Assembly (NCBI RefSeq): GCF_002954615.1
Contig: NZ_MSCJ01000003.1
Location: 992,001-1,056,000 of the forward strand
Direction of reading: 5' to 3'
Source of the DNA: Photobacterium angustum
Lineage (GTDB): Bacteria; Pseudomonadota; Gammaproteobacteria; Enterobacterales; Vibrionaceae
Length of the DNA: 64,000 bases
Positions 9,804 to 17,509 of this stretch are shown here, in pieces (within the stretch, counting starts at the first letter, position 1; every line of letters begins with the position of its first letter). The notes under the pieces are model-generated. The model made no database searches. It was not told the DNA's origin and was given only the letters and a program-made list of their open reading frames with translations. The translations under genes were made by a program, and so were the position numbers.

Positions 9804-9908
9804 AGGGTAACGCTTGGCTAGGCTGCAATAAAATAGCTGGCTAAAATTAGCGAGGAACAAGCAAAAGCCAGCTGTTTTTTGTCCGTTTCGTTTAAGCTAC
9901 TTGTTAAC
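9804..9908 (-). repeat. attC-like site (integron cassette recombination site)
   Basis: Read on the minus strand, the DUF4062 stop codon lies inside GTTAACAAGTAGCTTAAACG. This is followed by the inner arms AGCTGGCT and AGCCAGCT (a perfect 8-base inverted repeat) and ends with TAGCCAAGCGTTAC. A stop codon running into TAACAA, an imperfect palindrome of about 100 bases, and an AAGCGTTA end are the hallmarks of integron attC sites. The terminal heptamer GTTACCC departs from the GTTRRRY consensus, and no intI gene is present in the window. Confidence 0.55.
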
Positions 9909-10836
9909 TCAATTCTCGCTTCAAATGTTCGAAATCTCTCTTTACAAACTCATGAGCTGACATATCTTTAATAAATTCAGAATCAAAATTAAGCCTAGAA
10001 AGCATATCTCCTACAGAATTAGACTTAACAAATGATTCATAAAGCTTATGTAAACCTACACCTTTTGGTGATTTCTTCAAGATATAATCAATCATGTCGT
10101 GTTTTTCAAACTGGGAAATAGTCTTTTCTTTTAATGCCCTGTTCGAAGAGTTTATTATATGCTGGAAATTTTCCGGTTGAAGTTTTTCCATAATAGACTC
10201 GGTATACTCTTTTAAAACAGAGTTTAGATCTTTCAAACCCGAAATTTGTGTAGAAAGGTCTGCCAGATCCTTATCTTGGTTTTTCTTACTAAGAAAGTCC
10301 GCAAACAATCCTGCCCATTGATCTCTTAACCAACAAGATATATCATCAAATTTCTCAAAATCTTTAATCAAGTTGTTTCTCTTTTGGGCATAAATATCAT
10401 CAATCAATTTGAAAATATTTACGTCATCTACATGAGCATACTCAATATCTTTATTATTTCTATTCTTTTTAAATGTGTGATATTCAGAATGCACATTTTT
10501 ATCAATAAATACATAAATAGGAATGTCATTTTTCCTAGCTGTTTCGTATTCTTTTTTAGTAACAGAGTTATAAAAGTCTAACTTTTCTTTTGGGTTTTCT
10601 TCTTGCTCTGAAGCTGGACTACCATACCGACCTCCAATTATTAGCACCAAAATATGGCAGTTTTTTATTTCCTCATAACATGAAACATCTAAAGAAGAAT
10701 CATGGTGAAATGGAATATCACCCTCTTCATATAAAACAGATTCATATCCTAAGCCATCTATAAAAGCTTCCAAACTATTTCTTATGTGCTTTAAATCGTA
10801 ATATGTAGAAGATACAAACACTCTAGGTTTGGCCAC
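9904..10836 (-). CDS. DUF4062-domain protein (TIR-like N-terminus)
   Basis: A 310-residue protein. The N-terminus RVFVSSTYYDLKHIR (from residue 5) and LVLIIGGRYGS (near 65) are typical of DUF4062, a domain related to TIR/SLOG-type nucleotide-binding folds and common in NTPase and defence contexts. The C-terminal half is helical and charged, probably coiled, with no recognised domain. The start is GTG with AAGGAAG just upstream. The stop codon lies in an attC-like palindrome, suggesting the gene arrived as an integron-type cassette. A role in defence signalling is inferred from the domain and from the SEFIR and SIR2-HerA neighbours. Confidence 0.75.
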   Translation of the reverse strand: MAKPRVFVSSTYYDLKHIRNSLEAFIDGLGYESVLYEEGDIPFHHDSSLDVSCYEEIKNCHILVLIIGGRYGSPASEQEENPKEKLDFYNSVTKKEYETARKNDIPIYVFIDKNVHSEYHTFKKNRNNKDIEYAHVDDVNIFKLIDDIYAQKRNNLIKDFEKFDDISCWLRDQWAGLFADFLSKKNQDKDLADLSTQISGLKDLNSVLKEYTESIMEKLQPENFQHIINSSNRALKEKTISQFEKHDMIDYILKKSPKGVGLHKLYESFVKSNSVGDMLSRLNFDSEFIKDMSAHEFVKRDFEHLKRELS

Positions 10837-11621
10837 GATACTTCCTTATTGAGTTAAAAGTGTATTCATTAGCATTTTTGCTTTTACGCAAAAATACACT
10901 CATAAAATATCTTATCATACTCATTATAATCTATACATATCAATAATTTGTAGTGTTTTTTACGCTCAACGCTTTGTAAGAGGATGTGAAAAGTAAGAAA
11001 TGTATTTAATAAATCTTATTAAATACAAACTGAAACATTAAATTGAATAATTTTCGACAAGTAATGGATTTACTCCTTTTTTTAACAAGAAATATTTCTT
11101 ATTAAAAATAGAAATCATGCTATAAAATCACACAGGCCATTAAATTTTTTATATATACAGGAAATATGACTAATCCAAAACCACGCTAAAACGATATGAA
11201 TAAGTAAAAAGTCTAACGTGATGTATGGAATCCACTCCCTCTCAGCCAATCTAAACTTGGCGGAGTGAAATTATATATGAAATACAATCGATTTAAAAAT
11301 CATCATCAAAAGCAGTAAGTTTACCCACATAAACTTAAATATTAACTATTAAAATTAATGTTACACTTTTAGGTGCAGGGAACATGTCAGCCTCTACGAT
11401 TTAGCTGACTGTAGTAATCCAAGTGATGAAATAGTTTGTTTCATCTCTGTATAACGACTTAATTCGGGTTATAATTCAACAATCTTATTTCGCAATCTAG
11501 AATTATCAGCTTTTAATTGCGCCATTTTTTGGCTTGCAGATCGTCTTAATAGTGAGTTAGCCTTTAGCTAACTCACTATTGCAAAAAACGTGTTAGTTTT
11601 CTTGATGAAAACTAAACCGGA
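10837..11621. other. 785-base gene-free stretch
   Basis: AT-rich DNA between two minus-strand genes. Near 11480-11540 the minus strand encodes a short leucine-zipper-like tail (KMAQLKADNSRLRNKIVEL, then stop) with no start or body, probably the end of a lost gene. A perfect palindrome sits at 11548-11580. Nothing else can be supported. Confidence 0.4.
11548..11580. repeat. perfect 14-bp stem palindrome downstream of herA-like gene
   Basis: The arms AATAGTGAGTTAGC (11548-11561) and GCTAACTCACTATT (11567-11580) pair perfectly around the loop CTTTA. It lies 42 bases after the HerA-like stop codon on the minus strand. It lacks a U-tract on the exit side in either direction, so it is not a textbook intrinsic terminator; it may still end or stabilise the transcript, or be a recombination or regulator site. 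Confidence 0.6.
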
Positions 11622-13409
11622 TTAATTTATAGATTCGGAACTTTCTTCTAAAGATAACCACAGTTGCTCTAAATGAACATCATTACTATCTGGTTTGCAG
11701 TTATCGTTTAACTCGTCTACCTGAATCAACATAGGTAGATCAAAAGAAGTACCAGTAATAATACAAGAGCCTCTAGATAGGTTCGGAATTAAAGAGCGAG
11801 AAACAGAATCTAATGTACTAATGGTGTTATCTAACAAGAACAAATCACGATCGTTAACTAAACGATGGATAAAGAAATTATGCAATTGAGACATAATCGT
11901 TGCTGAGATATCCGCAGGTCGTTGACTCGATAACGTCAGGAAAATACCGAACTTACGACCTTCCTTAATCAATTCTTCAAACAATTCTAAACGATAGTCT
12001 TTCCAGTTACTCTGTTCACGTACTGATTGTTGAGAAAGGATATTATGTGCCTCATCAATGATTAGGTGCAGTGTCTTTTCTGGTGGGCTTTTCTTAACCT
12101 GTTTTTTGTGAGAATTATAATAGTGCTTCGTTACAAGAAGGGGAATGATCTTCTTTACGTCTTGATTGCAATTACGCAGCGAAATGACTGTTATTGCCTT
12201 ATCGTCGTCAGCAACACTAGACTCAACTTTGATTACCTTGGATAACCCTCCTAGCGAGGACTCGGCACGTTTTAATAGTGGTTGTATGTGATCGAATTGA
12301 ACAAAGTTGTACATCAAATCATTAATCAACTTCAATTTGCATAGAATTTTAAATTCCTGAAATGCGTCAAGGTCATTAATCAGAATACTATCAACGGCAC
12401 TTTTGATGTAGAGATTATATTGGCTTTCGTTATTGAAGAATTTAAAATCAGTCCCAACACGGATTTTAAAGTTACTCCCATGCCAACTAACATCTTTGAG
12501 GAGATCTATGCTATCAGTGTTCTTTAGAGTGCTTTTGAGGAGATCAAGAACTTCTGGTTTTTGAGATGTAGAAGTGAAGCAGAACTTAATCGTGTACTTT
12601 AAGTAACTTAGAGCACTCTGTTGACCAGAGCCATACTTTGAGCGTCCTTGCAGGACTCTATTTATAAACGGCTTCTGTGTATTGGTAGTGGCTTGGAAAA
12701 GAATTGAAAGTGTCTCCGCATTCCAGAATTCATCTTCTGCCAACGGGAATTGATCGACTGCTGTATTCGTATTTAGATCTATAGCGTGCTTATGTTCAAG
12801 TGATACGATTTGATCTTTGATGTACTCCCCATTGAAATCTAGCAGCACAAACTTACTGACAGATTTGATTTGTTTATGCTTTTCATCGAACAAAGTAGTG
12901 AAGAGTTTCGTTAGAGTATTTGATTTACCGCTACCAGTGTTTCCAAAAATACCAATGTGAGTATTAAACAACTTCTGCCAAGGTAGAGATATCTCAATCC
13001 CTTCTTTTAACAATGATCCAATGCAGAAGTCTGATTCAGTACTAGATGAATATACTGTCTTTATGGCTTTCTCAGGTAACAGGAAGGCAGGATCACGGAT
13101 CAACGGTAAGAACTTGATACCTTCAAAGAAGTTACCATTTTCAATGTAGCCAATAGGGCGAACATGCACTTTTCGTACGTACTCGATTTTATCCGTATTC
13201 TCTTGGAAACGTCTTTCATCTAAGTACTCACCCTCAACAATACATACAATGTCACGGAAGCCACGCTGAATTGAAACGTACTCTCTGATAGAGATACCTT
13301 TGTATCGCTGACCTTCATAGAAAATAGTGTCTTTGTTCGATGTTTCATCAACGGTCAACGTAATTTGAATGCCATTTACCGCTGTGACCTCACCAATGAA
13401 GATGCTCAT
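11622..13409 (-). CDS. HerA-type ATPase of a SIR2-HerA defence operon
   Basis: A 595-residue FtsK/HerA-superfamily ATPase. The N-terminal 100 residues form a beta-rich HAS-barrel-like part. Walker A GNTGSGKS is at residues 156-163, Walker B LIIDEAHN is near 447, and the sensor/arginine region SSQRPADI follows. The ATG overlaps the stop of the upstream SIR2 gene by 4 bases (ATGA), so the two are co-translated. SIR2-HerA pairs are an established anti-phage system in which the hexameric HerA ATPase assembles with SIR2 subunits and infection leads to NAD loss. Length and gene order fit the known system, and no frameshift or motif loss is visible. Confidence 0.9.
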   Translation of the reverse strand: MSIFIGEVTAVNGIQITLTVDETSNKDTIFYEGQRYKGISIREYVSIQRGFRDIVCIVEGEYLDERRFQENTDKIEYVRKVHVRPIGYIENGNFFEGIKFLPLIRDPAFLLPEKAIKTVYSSSTESDFCIGSLLKEGIEISLPWQKLFNTHIGIFGNTGSGKSNTLTKLFTTLFDEKHKQIKSVSKFVLLDFNGEYIKDQIVSLEHKHAIDLNTNTAVDQFPLAEDEFWNAETLSILFQATTNTQKPFINRVLQGRSKYGSGQQSALSYLKYTIKFCFTSTSQKPEVLDLLKSTLKNTDSIDLLKDVSWHGSNFKIRVGTDFKFFNNESQYNLYIKSAVDSILINDLDAFQEFKILCKLKLINDLMYNFVQFDHIQPLLKRAESSLGGLSKVIKVESSVADDDKAITVISLRNCNQDVKKIIPLLVTKHYYNSHKKQVKKSPPEKTLHLIIDEAHNILSQQSVREQSNWKDYRLELFEELIKEGRKFGIFLTLSSQRPADISATIMSQLHNFFIHRLVNDRDLFLLDNTISTLDSVSRSLIPNLSRGSCIITGTSFDLPMLIQVDELNDNCKPDSNDVHLEQLWLSLEESSESIN

Positions 13410-14545
13410 GCGTCATCCTCACCAAGTGTTAGGACGTGAGAGTTGAAGTAAGAGAAATCTAATACTTCACCTTTTTCATGGACAACGTACTCAATATTAT
13501 TGAAGTCAGAAAAATACTTCTGCAATTCAGGGATCATGGTTTCTCTATAACAACAGATGTATACTTGTAGAGTAGGATTCGTCAGAGAGCGTTTAATCAA
13601 GTTCCTGATATGCTCATCAGCAAATGAGAACCCGAAGGCTATCAATACGCTATTTGGCTTTTCTAACTCATAACTAAGGTGACGCAGCATCTGGTAATAG
13701 TGTTCTTCAAATACTGTTTCGTGGAACTTCCATTTTGTAGGGTTAACGATAGGTAACTGGTTATACTCCCGATAGAAGTCATATTGTATATTCTCGAATG
13801 CCGCTTTGTTATCATCATCAATAATCATTGAACACAACTGGTCCACTGTGTGAAAGCTACTTTCTAGCATCTCTTTGAAGTCACCGTAGTACATTCTGTC
13901 GATTGATGACTCAGAAACAATTTTATCCGGAGAAGAGTAATCTACGAGGATAGAATCGTTGTGCTTACGCCAGAAAGCAGAGCCGTGAAGATGGATAAGA
14001 TTGATTTGTCGTTGTACTTCTTTGTTTCTGTCGAAAATACCTGATTCAGTCGTCATGCAATCGAAGTTACGAGCCTCTACTATTTTCTTATGAAAACCAC
14101 GAGAGCCATCGTTGATGTTAAATCGAATGGATTTTTCTTCGTAGAGTTCATCTGCTGCATAGGCTAGGCAGGAGTCGTAGTTCGTGGTAAAGAAATTAAT
14201 CTTTCTGTCATAACCCCGTTTTCGATGAAGAATTTCAAGGTTCAATTTCATGAATTTTTTATAATTATCGATGACTATTTGTTTATCGTCTTCTAAGGCA
14301 GTGAAATCAACAGAAATAACAGGCTTTATGCATTCTTCATAGTAATACATCAATAGCAAGGCTTTGAGGTGTTTAGCGTCAATAGAATCGAACTCGGTAG
14401 CCAAAGTTTCAATCGTTTCGTATTTACCTTCTGTGTGTATATCCAAAGCAAGGGTTGGAAATAGACCTGCTGATGCTCCTGCACCTATCAGATAGTTGAT
14501 GTTCTTGTCGTGTAAGTCGTTTAGCTCGATTTTAGAAGTCGTCAT
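13406..14545 (-). CDS. SIR2-family NADase of a SIR2-HerA defence operon
   Basis: A 379-residue SIR2-like protein. The NAD-binding loop GAGASAG is at residues 21-27, TTNYD at 120-124, and HLHG with the likely catalytic His at 185-188. A further conserved stretch, SVLIAFGFSFAD, lies in the C-terminal third. These are the signatures of defence-associated SIR2 enzymes that hydrolyse NAD+ during abortive infection. It is the first gene of a two-gene operon with the HerA-like ATPase. The ribosome-binding site before the ATG is weak. A nested palindrome lies 120-180 bases upstream of the start and could be involved in control. Confidence 0.9.
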   Translation of the reverse strand: MTTSKIELNDLHDKNINYLIGAGASAGLFPTLALDIHTEGKYETIETLATEFDSIDAKHLKALLLMYYYEECIKPVISVDFTALEDDKQIVIDNYKKFMKLNLEILHRKRGYDRKINFFTTNYDSCLAYAADELYEEKSIRFNINDGSRGFHKKIVEARNFDCMTTESGIFDRNKEVQRQINLIHLHGSAFWRKHNDSILVDYSSPDKIVSESSIDRMYYGDFKEMLESSFHTVDQLCSMIIDDDNKAAFENIQYDFYREYNQLPIVNPTKWKFHETVFEEHYYQMLRHLSYELEKPNSVLIAFGFSFADEHIRNLIKRSLTNPTLQVYICCYRETMIPELQKYFSDFNNIEYVVHEKGEVLDFSYFNSHVLTLGEDDA

Positions 14546-14956
14546 AGGGTCAAATACTCAGAATACTTTTTATTTAGCTTGTTTATATGTGATTTTTTGA
14601 ATTTAACGGTATGGGGTTAAAAATTAATTCCCTATAAATACCACAGTTTAAGTATCGAATTGTGTGGTTTAGTCTTCTCTTTTACCAATAAGGTAAATAT
14701 CTACATTTGACTAAATTAAACCTTGCCAATTAAGTAATTTAGATGATTCATTTTTAGTTTCTTACTAAATCTAATAAAAAGGCATCAAAACTACTAGGGT
14801 CATATATTCAATAAGCGATAGTAGATAGTTAAATGTTATTGATACCAAGTATTAAAATACAAAATGTTAGTGCAAATGTCTAACAAGTTAGTCATCTCTG
14901 GGTATGAATTATGGAGTTTAATTTATAAACTAATATTCGATTAAGGCTTGTAATAT
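14546..14956. other. intergenic region upstream of the SIR2-HerA operon
   Basis: AT-rich, no gene. It should hold the SIR2-HerA promoter. A nested palindrome is visible: GGTTTAGTC (14666-14674) pairs with GACTAA..AAACC (14709-14722), and inside it TTTACC (14681-14686) pairs with GGTAAA (14692-14697) around AATAA. This could be an operator or an RNA hairpin in the leader. Confidence 0.45.
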
Positions 14957-15112
14957 ATGCATTTTATAATTTACATTACGGTAACATTAGTTAACACAAA
15001 CTGCAGTTATAATGAGTTGATTTTTACATTCACGGAATTAAAAGAGAGTGTTAATGAAAATTTGAAGAAATGTATTAGACCTGAAAAAATTCTTTATCCC
15101 AACAAAGAATAG
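14957..15112 (+). CDS. possible 51-residue ORF upstream of the SLATT gene
   Basis: ATG at 14957 to TAG at 15112. The predicted product begins MHFIIYITVTLVNTNCSYNE and continues LIFTFTELKES. The beta-strand start, a turn, then a YNELI helix recalls the N-terminus of small SinR-like proteins found near SLATT genes, but this resemblance is weak and the product is shorter than that family. The ribosome-binding site is poor. It may be a truncated partner of the SLATT protein or chance. Confidence 0.25.
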   Translation: MHFIIYITVTLVNTNCSYNELIFTFTELKESVNENLKKCIRPEKILYPNKE

Positions 15113-15386
15113 CCTAAGTATTTGATGTGTAATATCAAAATTAGATTTTTAAGGTTGAGATAATATTTTTTGAAACTGTATTATTAAGTTTCTTGATAAA
15201 ATGTCTAATTTAAATAGTGTTATTTTTCCTCCTCACTGTTTGATTTTCGAGCGATTTGCTTGTTATTGGCACACCTGAGTATTATTGATTGAGAATTTGT
15301 TAACCTAACAATGGTTTTTATATGATATCAGAGTATTATTGTCTAAATATATAGTCAAAAATCAATATGGTAATACTGAAGTCTGA

Positions 15387-15959
15387 ATGAACGAAATAAC
15401 TATAAACGGTAATGAACTTAAGACTCGTGAGTTCATTTGTGTATTACACTCGTGGCTCAACCGATGTCGAGATGCGCGTAATGGACATTACAAGAGGGCA
15501 GAGAGACTATATGAAGTATCTCAGATACTCGGCTATGTACTCATATACTCTACTGTATTTGTAACAGCTTTCTCATTTATATCTTATGATGAAACAAAGA
15601 CTCTCGTTTTAGGGATCAAGCAACAACACGTAGTGGCATTTATTGGATGTGTTGCTGCGGTTATATCAGGTATCGTAAGCCAGGCAAGGTTTGGCGAAAG
15701 AGCGGAAATACATCGCTCATCAGGTGCCCGATACGCTAATTTAGCTAGAGATATTGAAGCACTAGAAATTATGATAAACGCTGGTCTAATAACTGATAAT
15801 GAACTTTCTTTACAAGCTAGTTCAATTATAAAAGAGTGGAATAACTTGTCTAAAGATTCGTTGTTGACTCCGCTTCAAAAAAAACATAGTAGTAATTGTT
15901 TACATTTATTTATAATGATTGTATTTATCACGATGTTTTTCTTTGTCACTATTAAATAA
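15387..15959 (+). CDS. SLATT-domain two-helix membrane effector
   Basis: A 190-residue protein with a charged helical N-terminus (CRDARNGHYKRAERLY), two membrane helices near residues 48-67 and 82-101, the conserved stretch RFGERAEIHRSSGARYANLARDIE split around a turn near 112-135, and a third hydrophobic helix at the C-terminus (170-188). This is the SLATT (SMODS/SLOG-associating two-TM effector) architecture, thought to form membrane pores in nucleotide-signal immune systems. No SMODS nucleotidyltransferase or SLOG gene is adjacent, so the sensor is missing or is the small ORF upstream. Transcribed alone; the effector role is inferred from the family. Confidence 0.75.
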   Translation: MNEITINGNELKTREFICVLHSWLNRCRDARNGHYKRAERLYEVSQILGYVLIYSTVFVTAFSFISYDETKTLVLGIKQQHVVAFIGCVAAVISGIVSQARFGERAEIHRSSGARYANLARDIEALEIMINAGLITDNELSLQASSIIKEWNNLSKDSLLTPLQKKHSSNCLHLFIMIVFITMFFFVTIK

Positions 15960-16307
15960 TAAAATCAATACTTTCTTCTAAGTAAGCATTCGAAAAATTA
16001 GATTATATTTCTAACTTTAATTCGAATAGCTTTTTCTATGTGTAGTTCTCTTTGCCTTACCGAGAACTCTAGAAGATATATTATTATATCTCACTACATC
16101 TATAGCGTACCTTGCCATCTTCATGTGTATGGCGTAATTACTTTCATCTTGATAATTTATCATATATATGATTTTAAAAAGGTCAAATTGTCTAGGTATA
16201 ATTTAAAATGCTTTGCAGTCTCAGTTAAAGTTAACTTGCCAAATAGCTTAATGGCGTAGATCTAGTCACTCATATTTATTATGGTATAAGCAAATCAAAG
16301 GAGTTTT
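15960..16307. other. 348-base gap
   Basis: No gene supported. An open frame at 16038-16259 has a composition dominated by AT-rich codons, no ribosome-binding site and no recognisable motif. The region ends with a good Shine-Dalgarno sequence (AAGGAG) for the DUF2971 gene. Confidence 0.5.
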
Positions 16308-17159
16308 ATGGAGATTGTTGGGAAGTTAGAAAGTAATACTGAACTGCAAAGATATATCGAATTTGCAAAGTACGTAGATATGCTAGATACCAGTAGCTTA
16401 TTTCTTACTCGAGTATCATGTTTTGAAGATGAACTCGAAGGAGGTTTAACACCAAGCTACATAATGGTTACTAATGGGATGGTTAATCTTCTCAGCCAGA
16501 TTCTTTACACTATGCCATTGGCTAATACACCAACACCTGAAGAAGTAGAGGAGCGAAATACTCAGATAAAAAAGCTAAAGGATGAATATGAAAATCATAC
16601 ATACAATACGGTTTTTGGATCTTTTAAGCACGATGAAGTTGAGTATGAAACGGTATTTCAGCAACATCGACATTGGGTCGACGTTAGCTGTTGGCATGCT
16701 AACAAATCTGAAAGTATGGCAATGTGGAAAATATATGGTGGATCCACAAATTCAGTTTGTGTGGTCACTGATGTAGCGCACATGGAAAAGGCCGTGAAAA
16801 GTTCTTCTGAATATAATCTTGTTCTTTCACGTGTCTATTATATTTCACATGATGATGAGCCTTTTAAGGAATACCATGGATTAGCTCCTTTAATGCATAA
16901 GTCAGACTTTTATGCGTTCGAGAATGAAGTGCGTCTAATGGCTTATAAACCTTCAGCGAAGTTACTCTCAACTCGCCCTGAAGATGATCGAGGAACCACT
17001 GTTAAAATAAACTTGAATACGTTAATACGAGAAGTTCGTGTTGCATATGATGCTCCCGAATGGTTTTTCCATCTTGTTGACTCTATTACTAAGAAGTACG
17101 GCGTAAATGCTCCTGTCGTAAGATCAAAGATGCGAAAACTTCCAATCTTCCAGTTATAG
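16308..17159 (+). CDS. DUF2971-family protein
   Basis: A 283-residue protein of the DUF2971 family. Its typical pattern is present: an N-terminal YxxF-like region, then VSCWHANKSESMAMWKIYG near residues 124-142, SVCVVTD near 148, and FENEVRLMAYK near 204. The family is common in defence islands and near abortive-infection genes but has no settled biochemical role. It has a strong ribosome-binding site (AAGGAG, 5-base spacing). No partner gene is co-transcribed; the hairpin at 17471 may be its terminator, though it lies 310 bases on. Function unknown. Confidence 0.8.
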   Translation: MEIVGKLESNTELQRYIEFAKYVDMLDTSSLFLTRVSCFEDELEGGLTPSYIMVTNGMVNLLSQILYTMPLANTPTPEEVEERNTQIKKLKDEYENHTYNTVFGSFKHDEVEYETVFQQHRHWVDVSCWHANKSESMAMWKIYGGSTNSVCVVTDVAHMEKAVKSSSEYNLVLSRVYYISHDDEPFKEYHGLAPLMHKSDFYAFENEVRLMAYKPSAKLLSTRPEDDRGTTVKINLNTLIREVRVAYDAPEWFFHLVDSITKKYGVNAPVVRSKMRKLPIFQL

Positions 17160-17470
17160 ACAAGCACATAATAGATTAGAGAATGTGTCGTGTAGATTAT
17201 GCCTGTTCGTGTACTCAACAATTTTGAGTAAAGCTAATTTGCTTTATGATTTATAGTTTATAATTACGTTTTCAATATTATATATGAAAATCTATGTTCT
17301 TTATGTCACCATAGATGCTTAACAAATAAAGTTACAAAATTTTATATTTTTTCCTAGAGTTTAGAAATCTAGAAGTTTGCATGTATTCTATGAGAGAAAT
17401 ATCCTAAAGGACGGAATTTGGTATAAATCGTCGTTTATTTCTACTGTTCTAAAAAATAAGTTTGTAATTG
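17160..17470. other. gap after the DUF2971 gene
   Basis: No gene seen. The stretch is AT-rich and leads directly into a hairpin followed by a T-run on the plus strand at 17471-17499, so a short plus-strand transcript (a long 3' leader or a small RNA) is possible. No promoter could be assigned with confidence. Confidence 0.4.
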
Positions 17471-17499
17471 AAAGGCAAGGTTAGATGTCTTGCCTTTTT
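17471..17499 (+). terminator. intrinsic terminator
   Basis: AAAGGCAAG pairs with CTTGCCTTT across a short loop and is followed by T residues and ATTTT on the plus strand. It lies just past the end of the convergent ParB-like gene (ends at 17510) and would stop plus-strand transcripts entering it. Confidence 0.7.
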
Positions 17500-17509
17500 C
17501 ATTTTAGGT

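Noticed and set aside
16038..16259. 73-codon open frame between SLATT and DUF2971 genes
   Set aside because: No ribosome-binding site, composition set by AT-rich sequence, no motif.
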